64,000 bases of DNA from Sulfurovum sp. (GCA_011391015.1 JAABRH010000003.1:1-64000); one strand, 5' to 3'. Positions 1 through 8,652 are shown, counted from the first letter of the stretch. Translations and numbers: made by a program. The notes: generated from the sequence alone by a model not told the origin.

Positions 1-183
1 ATCCCCCGGCCCTGCACCCGTCAAATATACTTTGCCCATCATTTCTGCCTTGCATTTTTTTGAGTATTTTATCTATATTAACCACTTTTTACTTGATTAA
101 AAAATAAGCGTATAGTCCATAGAGCATGGCTTTAACAGCAGCCCAAAATACAACATCCTCAAGCGACACAAGAAACACTATGC

Positions 184-189
184 TATAAT
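184..189 (+). promoter_or_regulatory. Probable -10 promoter element
   Basis: TATAAT preceded by TGC (extended -10) lies about 45 bases before the start codon at 235. An AT-rich tract precedes it, and no clear -35 is visible, as is common in epsilonproteobacteria. An AAAGGCGAA ribosome-binding site sits just before the ATG. The rest of bases 1-234 shows no gene. Confidence 0.5.
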
Positions 190-234
190 CGCCCGAGTTA
201 AACAGGTACAGAACAATTTTTTTAAAGGCGAAAC

Positions 235-960
235 ATGGATTTAAGTATAAGTTATCACCCTATTACCAAGGAACAAATGCAAACGTGGTATTTTGATGCG
301 TTTGAAGATATCGGTGTAGCCGATACACTCAAAGTCAAGATTCCGGATGAACAGCTAAGACACCACAAACTTGAAGAGGTAGAAGCATTTTACCAAGAGA
401 AATACAAAACAATGATCAAGCGTTCACGAGCGCTTGACTATGACAATTTCAACAAATGGCATGCGTATTTTCTTGCCATCACACAGGGTTTCTTTGAAAA
501 ATTTTATTTTATTCACGGAAGTGCACTCTCGGCCATACTCGATAAAACATTTCACGATACCTACGTTACTTCGTGGGAAGAAGTAGTGGCGAGCGAATAT
601 CTTGAAGATATGATTGTGAGCAAAAAACTTGAAGGCCCTTTCAGCGGTGGTGCGTATCTCTCGCCTGAGCAGGTCAAACAACTGCTTCATGACTACAAGA
701 ATGATAAGGACATCAAAGAGATACTCGATGAACAATTCCCCGGCAGAAAAATAGATGTCTTACTCGCTGCACTCAACTATGCAAGTGACAATAATCAGGG
801 TCTGCTTGAAGCTGCCAAAGTGATCGAACAGACTGGAGAGCTGTTTGAAGAACCTTCTTGCTATAGCAATCTCTTTAACTGTGATGTTATCAGCGCAGCT
901 GTCTATACCTCAGATTTGGCAGCGCACTTTGATGAAATCTATAAAGGTACGGGAGATTGA
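235..960 (+). CDS. Conserved-looking hypothetical protein, cytosolic
   Basis: I do not recognise the family of this 241-residue protein. It has no signal peptide, no membrane segment and no recognisable cofactor motif. It is rich in acidic and aromatic residues and probably mostly helical. The centre contains a GPFSGGAYLS stretch, and two cysteines lie near the C-terminus (SCYSNLFNC). The ATG has a plausible AAAGGCGAA ribosome-binding site and a TATAAT box upstream. The next gene, a truncated hemoglobin, starts 7 bases after its stop, so the two are probably co-transcribed. That pairing could mean a role linked to oxygen or nitric oxide, but this is inference only. Confidence 0.75.
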   Translation: MDLSISYHPITKEQMQTWYFDAFEDIGVADTLKVKIPDEQLRHHKLEEVEAFYQEKYKTMIKRSRALDYDNFNKWHAYFLAITQGFFEKFYFIHGSALSAILDKTFHDTYVTSWEEVVASEYLEDMIVSKKLEGPFSGGAYLSPEQVKQLLHDYKNDKDIKEILDEQFPGRKIDVLLAALNYASDNNQGLLEAAKVIEQTGELFEEPSCYSNLFNCDVISAAVYTSDLAAHFDEIYKGTGD

Positions 961-967
961 TATCCCG

Positions 968-1372
968 ATGAGCCCAATTTTATTTACTTCCATCAATGAA
1001 GAGAATATTGAAATACTCGTAAGGACCTTTTACCCTGAAGTACTCAAAGATGATCTGCTGGCTCCCTATTTTATAGCAAAGCTGGGCGATGATATACACA
1101 GTGATGAATGGGAAGAACATTTGGTTTTACTCACAGAGTTTTGGAAATTTGTATCTTTAGGTTACGATAACTACATCGGCAACCCCTTGCAGCCACACTT
1201 TCACATCGCAGATCTAAGTGCTGAAGCCTTTGCGCGTTGGCTCAGCGTTTTTCATCAAACCATTGATAGGCTCTATACACCATCCGTTGGTGAATACTTC
1301 AAACAAAAAAGCACCAATATCGCTGAGAACTTCATGCGAAAACTGGGTATTTCACGTCCAAATCCCTTTTGA
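968..1372 (+). CDS. Group III truncated hemoglobin
   Basis: This is a small 2-over-2 globin of 134 residues, the usual size for group III (trHbP) globins such as Campylobacter Ctb. It would bind heme and handle oxygen or nitric oxide in the cytoplasm. Visible marks are an N-terminal FYPEVLKDD segment (Tyr22 at the expected B10 position), the QPHFHI segment carrying the likely proximal histidine (His77 or His79), and the following FARWL helix. The ORF track starts at 845 inside the upstream gene. I prefer the ATG at 968 because it gives the family length and has a GGGAGA ribosome-binding site about 12 bases upstream. It probably forms an operon with the preceding gene. Confidence 0.85.
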   Translation: MSPILFTSINEENIEILVRTFYPEVLKDDLLAPYFIAKLGDDIHSDEWEEHLVLLTEFWKFVSLGYDNYIGNPLQPHFHIADLSAEAFARWLSVFHQTIDRLYTPSVGEYFKQKSTNIAENFMRKLGISRPNPF

Positions 1373-1670
1373 TTTTTTAAATCAGACAAATTTTGTGTGT
1401 TTCATTTTATCTCAAATACATCCCAATCTAAGTATTCCTTCTCTACATACTAAGTAACTCTGCACTAATTTGGTTATGATGCTTATATATTTGAGACGTT
1501 ATGCTACACATAAGTGCCTCTTATGGTTTGTACTACAAACAACACCACTCATATATGCTCATCCTCTGCTAATATATGAAGCAGCATTATAGAAATCGAA
1601 AGACTTTCACTATAACTTAAGTCTTCATTTATTATAAGTATATATAATTAATATTTTAGGGAGTTTTACT
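1373..1670 (+). other. Intergenic region / putative structured leader of the dab operon
   Basis: No gene is seen in these 298 bases. They contain two abutting perfect hairpins, CATAAG-tgcct-CTTATG at 1509-1525 and GTTTGT-act-ACAAAC at 1526-1540. A weaker CATATAT/ATATATG pair and a CTGCT/AGCAG pair follow near 1554-1585. An AT-rich stretch with TATATATAAT-like sequence precedes the AGGGAG ribosome-binding site of dabB. The hairpins could end the hemoglobin transcript or form part of a dab leader; the sequence alone does not decide. Confidence 0.45.
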
Positions 1671-3281
1671 ATGGAAAAACTAGTGTTACTGATACCATTT
1701 CTACCTATTGTGATAGCTACCATGATAGGCTTTTTAAACAAAAAAGAGCATATGCCCAAAGTGGCTATCTTTTTTTCCTCCATGGTTGCACTTTTGGCGC
1801 TGTATGGTACCTATTATGTGATGAGTACCGATCAAGACATTGATGGTTTCGGCGGCTATCTTATCTACAATGAACTCTCTGCCATACTTGTACCTTATGT
1901 TGCTATATTGGGGCTAGTCATACGCAAATACTCTACCAAATATATGTGGGATGAACCGGGATACAAACGATTTTTTGTCCTCTTAAACTTTATCTTCTCT
2001 GCCATTTATCTGCTTGTGATGAGTAACAATCTGATCATCCTGACCATCGCATGGCAATTGATGAGTATCAGTCTGTATCTGCTTATCTCATTTAACGTTG
2101 AATCCAAATCTGCCATCAAAAACGGGGGCTGGACGATGCTTGTACACAAGCTTGCAGACCTCTTCTTTATTATCGCTGTGATTCTTACCTACAAAACATT
2201 TGGCAGTTTTGAGTTGAGCGAGCTGAGTCAAAAATGGTTGACACTCTTCCAAAGCGGGCCTGTTGATGATGCCATGATTTACCTCATCGGTTTTCTCTTC
2301 CTGTTTGCTGCGATGATGAAATCAGCCATCATGCCCTTTCACCTTTGGCTGCCCTATACTTCAGAAGCACCCACACCCGTCTCAGCACTCATGCACGCTG
2401 GGGTAGTAAATGTTGGCGGGATTCTTTTGAACAAAATGGCATTTTTGCTTCTTTTAACCCCGGCTGTACTCAATGTAGCCTTTGTCATGGGTTTAATCAC
2501 CGCTGTTTTTGCTTCCATCCTGATGCTTGCCGTATCAGATATCAAACGTTCACTGGGCTATTCAACAGTGGGTCAAATGGGATACATGATCATGGAAGTG
2601 GGTCTAGGTGCCTTCAGTCTTGCTATCTATCATCTTATGGTACACGGTATCTTTAAAGCCTCTTTATTTTTGGAGTCCGGAAGCCTTATCAACCAAGCAA
2701 GAAAAGAGCCCAATGTACCAAGAAGGCTTTCACACGAAATCTTTTGGGAAGAAAAACCGCAGTACAACAGCATCAATATGTTCCGTATGATCGCCTTTTT
2801 TGCGGTATTTCCTGTCATTGTATTTACAGGCGTGAAGTTTTTACTCGGAGAAGACCTGTTCCATTTTAATGCAGCAACACTGATTATTGCCTTTGCCTGG
2901 CTCACTGGGACACAACTCTTTTTATCCTTTTTTGAGGTCTCCAAAGCCAATTCACCTAAAGTGATTCTTGCCCTGATAAGCTCTTTCATACTGGTACTGT
3001 TTACCTACGAATTTGTGGGTCTGGCGCTGGAGCATTTCCTCTATGGCGAAAATGGGGCATTGTTTTATGAAGTGGCTACCCTGCATGTATCAGGTACCAT
3101 GACGATATTGATGCTCATAGCCATCATGCTGGTCGGTTGGTATTTCACCTATAGACAACATTTTGTCGGTGTGCCGCTAGGTGAACACAAACCCAATAAA
3201 TCAAAATGGCGTATCTATAAGATGCTGGCAAAAGAAGGCTACATCTCAGATTGGTATGTCAAATATTTTAAAATTTTCTAA
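1671..3281 (+). CDS. dabB: DabB: proton-channel (NuoL/MrpA-like) subunit of DAB inorganic carbon pump
   Basis: This is a 536-residue polytopic membrane protein of the proton-conducting antiporter family related to NuoL and MrpA. The family signature is clear in the middle of the protein (HLWLPYTSEAPTPVSALMHAG), followed by VVNVGGILLNK. These residues belong to the proton-translocating half-channels of the family. The protein starts the cassette dabB - short membrane protein - dabA. In the characterised DAB system, DabB partners with the DUF2309 protein DabA, and proton flow is thought to drive one-way hydration of CO2 to bicarbonate in the cytoplasm. It is shorter than a full complex I NuoL, as expected for DabB. 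The ribosome-binding site AGGGAG is well placed. Confidence 0.88.
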   Translation: MEKLVLLIPFLPIVIATMIGFLNKKEHMPKVAIFFSSMVALLALYGTYYVMSTDQDIDGFGGYLIYNELSAILVPYVAILGLVIRKYSTKYMWDEPGYKRFFVLLNFIFSAIYLLVMSNNLIILTIAWQLMSISLYLLISFNVESKSAIKNGGWTMLVHKLADLFFIIAVILTYKTFGSFELSELSQKWLTLFQSGPVDDAMIYLIGFLFLFAAMMKSAIMPFHLWLPYTSEAPTPVSALMHAGVVNVGGILLNKMAFLLLLTPAVLNVAFVMGLITAVFASILMLAVSDIKRSLGYSTVGQMGYMIMEVGLGAFSLAIYHLMVHGIFKASLFLESGSLINQARKEPNVPRRLSHEIFWEEKPQYNSINMFRMIAFFAVFPVIVFTGVKFLLGEDLFHFNAATLIIAFAWLTGTQLFLSFFEVSKANSPKVILALISSFILVLFTYEFVGLALEHFLYGENGALFYEVATLHVSGTMTILMLIAIMLVGWYFTYRQHFVGVPLGEHKPNKSKWRIYKMLAKEGYISDWYVKYFKIF

Positions 3282-3293
3282 AGGGGAGAATGG

Positions 3294-4028
3294 ATGCTTA
3301 TAGATTTTATACTATTATTTTTATTTGCGGGAGTACCCTATTATCTCGTTTTTGAAAACATACCCGTCATGAGAAAAGACAAAATTTTTCCTCTTGCCGC
3401 TCTGCTTGTCATTGCCGGTATGTTTATCTCTTACCAATTTCCGCAAGAGACATCCATGCCTTTTGTTATGGTTGCCTTCTTTGCTTCTTTGTTTTCGCTT
3501 CACAAGGCAAACCAGACAAACAATCTGTGTAAACTGACCTATTATATCCTGTTCTTTAACGCGCCTTTACTTATCATGTTCAAGACAAAAGAGAGTATCT
3601 TGTACGGTGTATCCCTTATTGTAGCACTCATGGGTGTTTATCTGATGGGCAAATATTATGCACGAAGTTATGGCAGCCCGAACTATCAGTCAGTCAGCGG
3701 TATTACCTTGGTGACTCCTTATGCCGGGCTCATTTTAACCGTCTACTTTACTGCATTGGCCCTCTATCCGCCGTTTCCCAATGCCTTGCTCTTTCTTAAC
3801 GGTATTTTGAAGTCAGAAATCAGCATCCTGTGGTATCTGATTGTCATCGTTATCTTTTTTGGAAATTTTCTGATTGCAGTGAGAGTCATGGCAAAAACCG
3901 TATTTGGCAAACCCAATGATAATGTGCATTACATTGATATATCACCAACGGAAAGAGTAGTACATCTGCTGATCATTGCAGTGTTATTGCTTCTAAGCGT
4001 TATAGGACTACAGGAGGTACTTTCATGA
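3294..4028 (+). CDS. Short antiporter-like membrane protein of the DAB cassette
   Basis: The 244-residue protein is very hydrophobic, with about seven membrane segments. The stretch LYPPFPNALLFLNGI resembles the PPF-type segment of NuoM/NuoN/MrpD proteins, so it may be a shortened relative of an antiporter subunit. I cannot name the family with certainty. It lies 12 bases after dabB, behind an AAGGGGAG ribosome-binding site, and overlaps dabA by the ATGA start/stop, so the three genes are translationally coupled. The originally described two-protein DAB system (DabA plus DabB) has no such subunit. A third membrane subunit of the pump is the simplest inference. Confidence 0.75.
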   Translation: MLIDFILLFLFAGVPYYLVFENIPVMRKDKIFPLAALLVIAGMFISYQFPQETSMPFVMVAFFASLFSLHKANQTNNLCKLTYYILFFNAPLLIMFKTKESILYGVSLIVALMGVYLMGKYYARSYGSPNYQSVSGITLVTPYAGLILTVYFTALALYPPFPNALLFLNGILKSEISILWYLIVIVIFFGNFLIAVRVMAKTVFGKPNDNVHYIDISPTERVVHLLIIAVLLLLSVIGLQEVLS

Positions 4029-6898
4029 GTATACTTGAAAAATTAAATGCAATTAAAGATACAGTGCCACACTATTGGCCAATTGGTGCTTTTATCCACC
4101 ACAATCCGCTCAAAGGGTTTGAACACCTCAATTTTAAAGAAGCGCTCATTAAAGCACAACAGACTTTCGGCGGCAAAGTTTATATGGATCCGGACTATTA
4201 TATCGGGCTCTTTAAAGAGGGTAAAATCAGCTCTGAAATGTTAGAAAAAAACCTACTTAGGGTACTCAAAGAAGCAAAACTTGAACGCTATTTAGAGCAG
4301 GCTAAGACCTTTATGCTTGAAGTAAGCCCGCTATGGAACAGCTATAGAAGCTATGAAGACTTAAAGATAAACGAGATAGATGAAACCCTGCATAGCTATC
4401 TTGAAGAAAACGCTATTTACAAAGATGAAGAAGCATGGATTGCTTCACTCACCAAAAATATGACACTCTACGAGATTCATGATGCATTGTTTGGTACCAG
4501 TAAAAAAGAGCTCATAGAAAAAGATGTCATAGAATTTGTCGCACGTTTTCTTGATCAGCAGCAAACCACGCTGAGTATGACCGACAGAGATTTGGGTATG
4601 TTTGAAACCTTTAAACTGTATGAAAATATCGACTATATCATTGATGTAGAAGAATTTGTGCAAGAAGCACTCGATACGCTCAAAGTACAAGATGTGCAGA
4701 CCTACTTCCTCACACACATCCTCAAACTGCACGGATGGGCGGGCTATATTAAATACCGATCTGAATCCAAAGAGTATTATGCCCAGCAGGAACATCCTTC
4801 AACACTGATGGACTATATTGCGATCCGCTTACACTTTGAAGTCAAATATTTACGCAAAAAAAAGATCAATGATTTTGAAAAACTGCAAGCCTATATCAAA
4901 AGCAATACTCCTTACGCCATACTCAAACTCTTACAGGCAAAAGGCAAACTGACCGGTACCTACAACGATGCCATGGAAGAGCATCAAGACTATCAAGAGA
5001 TTGTAGATGCCTATGCCAAAGATGAGATCAATCTCAATTCTCTTCAGGTTCAGCTTGCACAAAAAGCCGTGCAACTGGACGATATGATGCCTGTAGCCTT
5101 TTCCAATTTTGCCAATTTGCTTAAAAAAGAAGAAGGATTTATGTGGCTAAAGTCTTTGGAAGACTCTTATATCGCAACCCATGTCGATGCATTTACTTCA
5201 CCGCATACCTACGACAAAAAACCGCTTTCCTCAACCATATTTTGTCTGGATGTTAGATCCGAAGTGATACGACGCAAAGTAGAAGAATCAGGTCCATACA
5301 CTACCTATGGTGCGGGCGGTTTTTTGGGGATTCCCATCTTGTTTGTCGAGTTTGACAAAGCCCATGCACTCTCACTGGCACCTGCAGTGATCAAACCTGA
5401 GAATATTGTTTTTGAAATACCCGTCGAATCACATGAAACATATAATTCCCAAAAAAGTGTAACCAAAACGACTAAAAAGGTATTAAGTGATCTTAAAAAC
5501 AATCCTTATACTCCCTACGTGATGGTGGAAGCAATCGGATGGCTTTTTGGCTTCAAACTTTTTGGCAAAACTTTCTTTCCTAAAAAAACGCATATGATTT
5601 TCAGTAAGTCAAAACCCGTCAAACCGAAAACCACTTACACACTAGACAAGCTCTCAGAAGAAGAGATAGAGAAGTATGTCAAAAGACTTCATACCAATAT
5701 CATCAATGAAGTCTTAACAACGCAATTTGGTACAGGACTCAACAGTTCAGACATCATCCTGCTTTGGGAACATCTGGTGTTTGACAAACCACTCAAGATA
5801 AGAATCTCATCTGATATCATAGACAATCTCAAACAAGCCTATCATATCACCAGTGAGGACTATGAGATCCAAAAAGTCAATCTCGCCAAAGTAGGCTTTA
5901 CTATTGAAGAACAGGTGATGTATATCGAAAATCTTCTCAAGATGATTGGGCTTATCGATGCGTTTCCGAAATTTGTTATTATCTCCGGGCACGGAAGCTG
6001 CTCAGACAATAACCCGTTTGAATCAGCCCTTGACTGCGGTGCCTGTGGGGGCAGTATTTCGCTTCCCAATGCACGTGCACTGAGCATGATAGCCAACAAA
6101 GCTGAAATACGCGAAAAACTCATATACAGGGGAATATCCATACCAGAAGATACACGTTTTATCCCGGCTTTGCATATCACCACTACTGATGAGATGACAT
6201 TTTACGATACGGAGATACTAAACACCAAAGAGTTAGAACTCTTTTTGGGTATGCAAGAAGACTTTAAAAATGCATCACTCGCTTCAAGAGAAGAAAGAGC
6301 CAAAGTTCTGCCCAATGCAAAAAATGAGAAAGATTTGTTTATTAAGACGATGGATTGGTCTGAGCCTAGACCAGAATGGGGACTAGCGGGCAATATGGGC
6401 GTATTTGCAGGACCAAGAGACTCTTGCAGACATATGGCTCTGCACAATAGACTCTTTCTTCACTCCTATGATGCCACAATCGATAACGAAAATGCCGACA
6501 TACTCACCCGTATCTTCAACGGACCTTTGGTTGTAGGTCAATGGATCAATCTTGAGCATTATTTCTCGACCGTTGACAATAAAGTCTACGGAGCAGGATC
6601 AAAAGTCTATCACAATGTTGTCTCTAAAATCGGTGTTTATAATGGAAACTACAGTGATTTAAAGATCGGTCTTCCAACCCAAAGTGTCATAGAAGAAGGG
6701 AAAGCCTATCATGAGCCTGTTCGTCTGCTTACCTATATGGAAGCACCGCTTGAGACGGTTGCCAAAGCCGTGGAAAATTCGGTGGCAAAAGAGTTTATCC
6801 TCAACGAATGGATACGACCTGTCATCATAGACAAAGCAGCCAAAAAAGTCTATTCTTACGAGTTTGGAGAATTTATTGTCATCAAAGAACTTGTTTAG
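4025..6898 (+). CDS. dabA: DabA: DUF2309 carbonic-anhydrase-like subunit of DAB inorganic carbon pump
   Basis: The 957-residue DUF2309 (UPF0753) protein is the peripheral, beta-carbonic-anhydrase-like subunit that hydrates CO2 at a zinc site. The four residues known to matter in Halothiobacillus DabA2 (C351, D353, H524, C539) are all present: Cys407 and Asp409 in FCLDVRSE, His656 in SGHGSCSDN, and Cys671 in LDCGACGG. The 15-residue spacing between the His and the second Cys is the same as in DabA2. It overlaps the preceding gene by four bases. Its N-terminus carries PIGAFIHHNPLKGFEHL, typical of the family. In this autotroph it should feed bicarbonate to carboxylases, with CO2 for the reductive TCA cycle drawn from the same pool. 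Confidence 0.93.
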   Translation: MSILEKLNAIKDTVPHYWPIGAFIHHNPLKGFEHLNFKEALIKAQQTFGGKVYMDPDYYIGLFKEGKISSEMLEKNLLRVLKEAKLERYLEQAKTFMLEVSPLWNSYRSYEDLKINEIDETLHSYLEENAIYKDEEAWIASLTKNMTLYEIHDALFGTSKKELIEKDVIEFVARFLDQQQTTLSMTDRDLGMFETFKLYENIDYIIDVEEFVQEALDTLKVQDVQTYFLTHILKLHGWAGYIKYRSESKEYYAQQEHPSTLMDYIAIRLHFEVKYLRKKKINDFEKLQAYIKSNTPYAILKLLQAKGKLTGTYNDAMEEHQDYQEIVDAYAKDEINLNSLQVQLAQKAVQLDDMMPVAFSNFANLLKKEEGFMWLKSLEDSYIATHVDAFTSPHTYDKKPLSSTIFCLDVRSEVIRRKVEESGPYTTYGAGGFLGIPILFVEFDKAHALSLAPAVIKPENIVFEIPVESHETYNSQKSVTKTTKKVLSDLKNNPYTPYVMVEAIGWLFGFKLFGKTFFPKKTHMIFSKSKPVKPKTTYTLDKLSEEEIEKYVKRLHTNIINEVLTTQFGTGLNSSDIILLWEHLVFDKPLKIRISSDIIDNLKQAYHITSEDYEIQKVNLAKVGFTIEEQVMYIENLLKMIGLIDAFPKFVIISGHGSCSDNNPFESALDCGACGGSISLPNARALSMIANKAEIREKLIYRGISIPEDTRFIPALHITTTDEMTFYDTEILNTKELELFLGMQEDFKNASLASREERAKVLPNAKNEKDLFIKTMDWSEPRPEWGLAGNMGVFAGPRDSCRHMALHNRLFLHSYDATIDNENADILTRIFNGPLVVGQWINLEHYFSTVDNKVYGAGSKVYHNVVSKIGVYNGNYSDLKIGLPTQSVIEEGKAYHEPVRLLTYMEAPLETVAKAVENSVAKEFILNEWIRPVIIDKAAKKVYSYEFGEFIVIKELV

Positions 6899-6918
6899 CA
6901 TAGTGATGCTATAACTTA

Positions 6919-6947
6919 GGTGTGAAATGCAGTGAATGCTTTACACC
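6919..6947 (+). other. Hairpin between dabA and the next small gene
   Basis: GGTGTGAA (6919-6926) can pair with TTTACACC (6940-6947) with one mismatch, and an inner GCA/TGC pair adds to the stem. There is no T-run after it. It could reduce read-through or stabilise the upstream mRNA. Confidence 0.35.
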
Positions 6948-6962
6948 ATTTAAAGGAAAAAA

Positions 6963-7190
6963 ATGTACAAAATTCACATTGAGAACGAATGCAGTTGTTT
7001 TAAAAAAAGCACATTTGAAAATGACATGACGTTCAAAAATAAACCTGATGCGCTGATGCAAGCCAAAATTATGGAGTGTCGGATGAATCAGGAGTTCTGC
7101 CATACTCACTATTTTGAGGCAGAAGATATAGGGGAAGATATTATTATAAGAAGTATTGTTCGCCCCATAGATGATGAGGATGAAGACTAA
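6963..7190 (+). CDS. Small CxC/CxxH protein, acidic tail (paralogue 1 of 3)
   Basis: This is a 75-residue protein of a family with three members in this window. It shares with the genes at 7285 and 28529, without any gap, the residues Cys10, Cys12, Cys46 and His49 (ECSCF at the front, MNQEFCHTH later). The Cys/His set could form a four-ligand metal site. Unlike the other two it lacks the CCGGGHC tail and ends in acidic residues (DDEDED). It lies 64 bases after dabA behind an AAAGGAAAAAA ribosome-binding site and ahead of a terminator, so it is probably the last gene of the dab operon. I do not know a function for the family. Confidence 0.75.
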   Translation: MYKIHIENECSCFKKSTFENDMTFKNKPDALMQAKIMECRMNQEFCHTHYFEAEDIGEDIIIRSIVRPIDDEDED

Positions 7191-7195
7191 ATCAA

Positions 7196-7216
7196 GCAGA
7201 AAAATTCTGCGTTTTT
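7196..7216 (+). terminator. Rho-independent terminator of the dab operon
   Basis: GCAGAA-AAA-TTCTGC forms a perfect 6-bp stem followed directly by GTTTTT. It lies just after the stop codon of the small gene at 6963-7190, which places that gene inside the dab transcription unit. Confidence 0.7.
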
Positions 7217-7284
7217 ATCTTTAATCTTTATTTAAGCTCTTGATGCTATTATCGCTCATTAATTTATTTATAAAAGGATACTAT

Positions 7285-7527
7285 ATGTTCACAGTACAAG
7301 TTGAAAGAGAGTGCGGATGTTTCCGTAGAAGCGAAATCGAAAAAGAGAAAACGTTTCAAAACAGAGAAGATGCTATCTCTTACTCAAGAGCGATAGCAGA
7401 AATCATGAATGAAGACTTCTGTAAAAAACATCATTTTACAGCCAAAGCAAGTGCAGGAAATGAATTTGTGATTGGCGTAGCTGAAGGCTCAGGTGGCGGA
7501 TGTTGCGGTGGTGGACACTGCGGCTAA
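7285..7527 (+). CDS. Small CxC/CxxH protein with CCGGGHC tail (paralogue 2 of 3)
   Basis: This 80-residue protein carries the family pattern ECGCFRRS with Cys10 and Cys12, then MNEDFCKKHHF with Cys46 and His49. A glycine-rich tail GGGCCGGGHCG adds Cys73, Cys74, His78 and Cys79. The tail looks like a flexible metal-binding end. The ORF track starts at 7240; I chose the ATG at 7285 because it has an AAAGGA ribosome-binding site and aligns exactly with the two paralogues. A terminator precedes it, so it probably has its own promoter. Its convergent neighbour is a CobW-family GTPase, a class that includes metallochaperones, so metal handling is a reasonable guess. Confidence 0.8.
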   Translation: MFTVQVERECGCFRRSEIEKEKTFQNREDAISYSRAIAEIMNEDFCKKHHFTAKASAGNEFVIGVAEGSGGGCCGGGHCG

Positions 7528-7533
7528 AAAATG

Positions 7534-7565
7534 GTATACCCGATACAAGTATGTATTGGGTATAC
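7534..7565. terminator. Bidirectional terminator hairpin
   Basis: GTATACCC-g-ATAC pairs with GTAT-t-GGGTATAC around a 6-base loop, giving a 13-bp stem with one G-T pair. It lies between two convergent genes, the CCGGGHC protein and the CobW-type GTPase. Confidence 0.65.
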
Positions 7566-7577
7566 ATACTCCTCAGT

Positions 7578-8549
7578 CTAGCTTTTTAATGAGAATCTAG
7601 GTAAAGAGAGAATCTCAAACTTTTCACACAGCTCTTCAACATCTGCTTCAATATTTTCACCGATTAAAATAAGCAACGATTTCCCCTCATAAACATCAAG
7701 CTCCTCAAATGTCACATCGCCAAATGCATAATTCACAACGATAGCCTGAGGTACATCTTTCACTTTGACTACACCCTTAACCCGATAAATAGACACGGGG
7801 ATATTTTGTAATACTGCATCCACGTCAGCAAAAGAACAATCATTTTTCAGGTAGACAACTTTTTGACCCAGAGAGTCTTTTGCCGTGTGGTCATGGTGAC
7901 TGAAGTCTTCTGCAAATTTCAGCACTTCATCAAGCCTGTAAACGCCCTCAAAAACCTCTTTATTGACCAGTCCATGCTCTGCCCTATGTATAACATACTG
8001 ATTGAAAATTGGCTTGCCTGTCATCGTATTTTTAATGTTATATTGCGCTTTAATTTCCCTAATCTCACTCTCAACCTCTAGAACCTCAGTGTCGTTGACA
8101 AGATCCGTTTTATTGAGAACTAATATATTTGCACCACCAAGTTGATACTTCGCCGTAGAATTTTCTTTATAGGAAGAAAAATTTTTTGCATCTACCACAC
8201 AGATAACGCCTTCAACAGTGACACCGAGATTTTGCAAAGACATATAAATCGGAAAAGGCTCAGATGCTCCGGAAGTTTCCACAAAAATAAGTTCAGGATT
8301 GTAATTGGCGATAATCTCTGTAACTCCTTTTTCAAACTCTTCAGATAATTGGCAACAAATACACCCCTCTGATATCTCAAGTACCTCACTATAGACATTC
8401 GTAAGAATTTTACTATCTATACCAATATCACCAAACTCATTGACGATCACTGCAATTTTTTTATCCGGAAAATAGTGTTGTACACTGTTTGTAAGCATTG
8501 TCGTTTTACCAACACCCAAAAAACCTGTTATAACAAAAGAAGAAATCAT
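7578..8549 (-). CDS. CobW/COG0523-family GTPase (putative metallochaperone)
   Basis: The 323-residue protein belongs to the G3E GTPases (CobW, YjiA, ZigA, ZNG1). The Walker A loop GFLGVGKTT is at residues 10-18, the family metal motif CICC at 63-66, NKTD at 146-149, and a short His-rich HHDH at 218-221. The CxCC motif binds zinc or a similar metal, and GTP hydrolysis is thought to drive metal transfer to a client protein. The C-terminal part fits the usual CobW_C domain. It follows the second por gamma gene on the same strand after about 100 bases with a hairpin between them. Zinc-dependent DabA and the neighbouring Cys/His small proteins are possible clients, but that is inference from position. 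Confidence 0.85.
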   Translation of the reverse strand: MISSFVITGFLGVGKTTMLTNSVQHYFPDKKIAVIVNEFGDIGIDSKILTNVYSEVLEISEGCICCQLSEEFEKGVTEIIANYNPELIFVETSGASEPFPIYMSLQNLGVTVEGVICVVDAKNFSSYKENSTAKYQLGGANILVLNKTDLVNDTEVLEVESEIREIKAQYNIKNTMTGKPIFNQYVIHRAEHGLVNKEVFEGVYRLDEVLKFAEDFSHHDHTAKDSLGQKVVYLKNDCSFADVDAVLQNIPVSIYRVKGVVKVKDVPQAIVVNYAFGDVTFEELDVYEGKSLLILIGENIEADVEELCEKFEILSLPRFSLKS

Positions 8550-8622
8550 AGGAATACCTCGAAAAGATAGATGAAAGAATGAAGATACTCTCTATAAAAA
8601 GTTTTATGAAGAGTAGGAAGCA

Positions 8623-8647
8623 CTATCTGTGTGAAACACACAGATAG
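8623..8647. terminator. Hairpin between por gamma gene and cobW-like gene
   Basis: CTATCTGTGTG-aaa-CACACAGATAG is a perfect 11-bp stem with a 3-base loop. On the minus strand it follows the por gamma stop but has no T-run after it. It may be a terminator, a processing site, or a stabilising 3' end for the long por mRNA. Confidence 0.5.
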
Positions 8648-8652
8648 AAAAA

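Noticed and set aside
845-967. N-terminal extension of the truncated hemoglobin with a signal-like MKNLLAIAISLTV
   Set aside because: These codons lie inside the upstream gene in another frame; the globin fold starts at the ATG at 968 with a ribosome-binding site.
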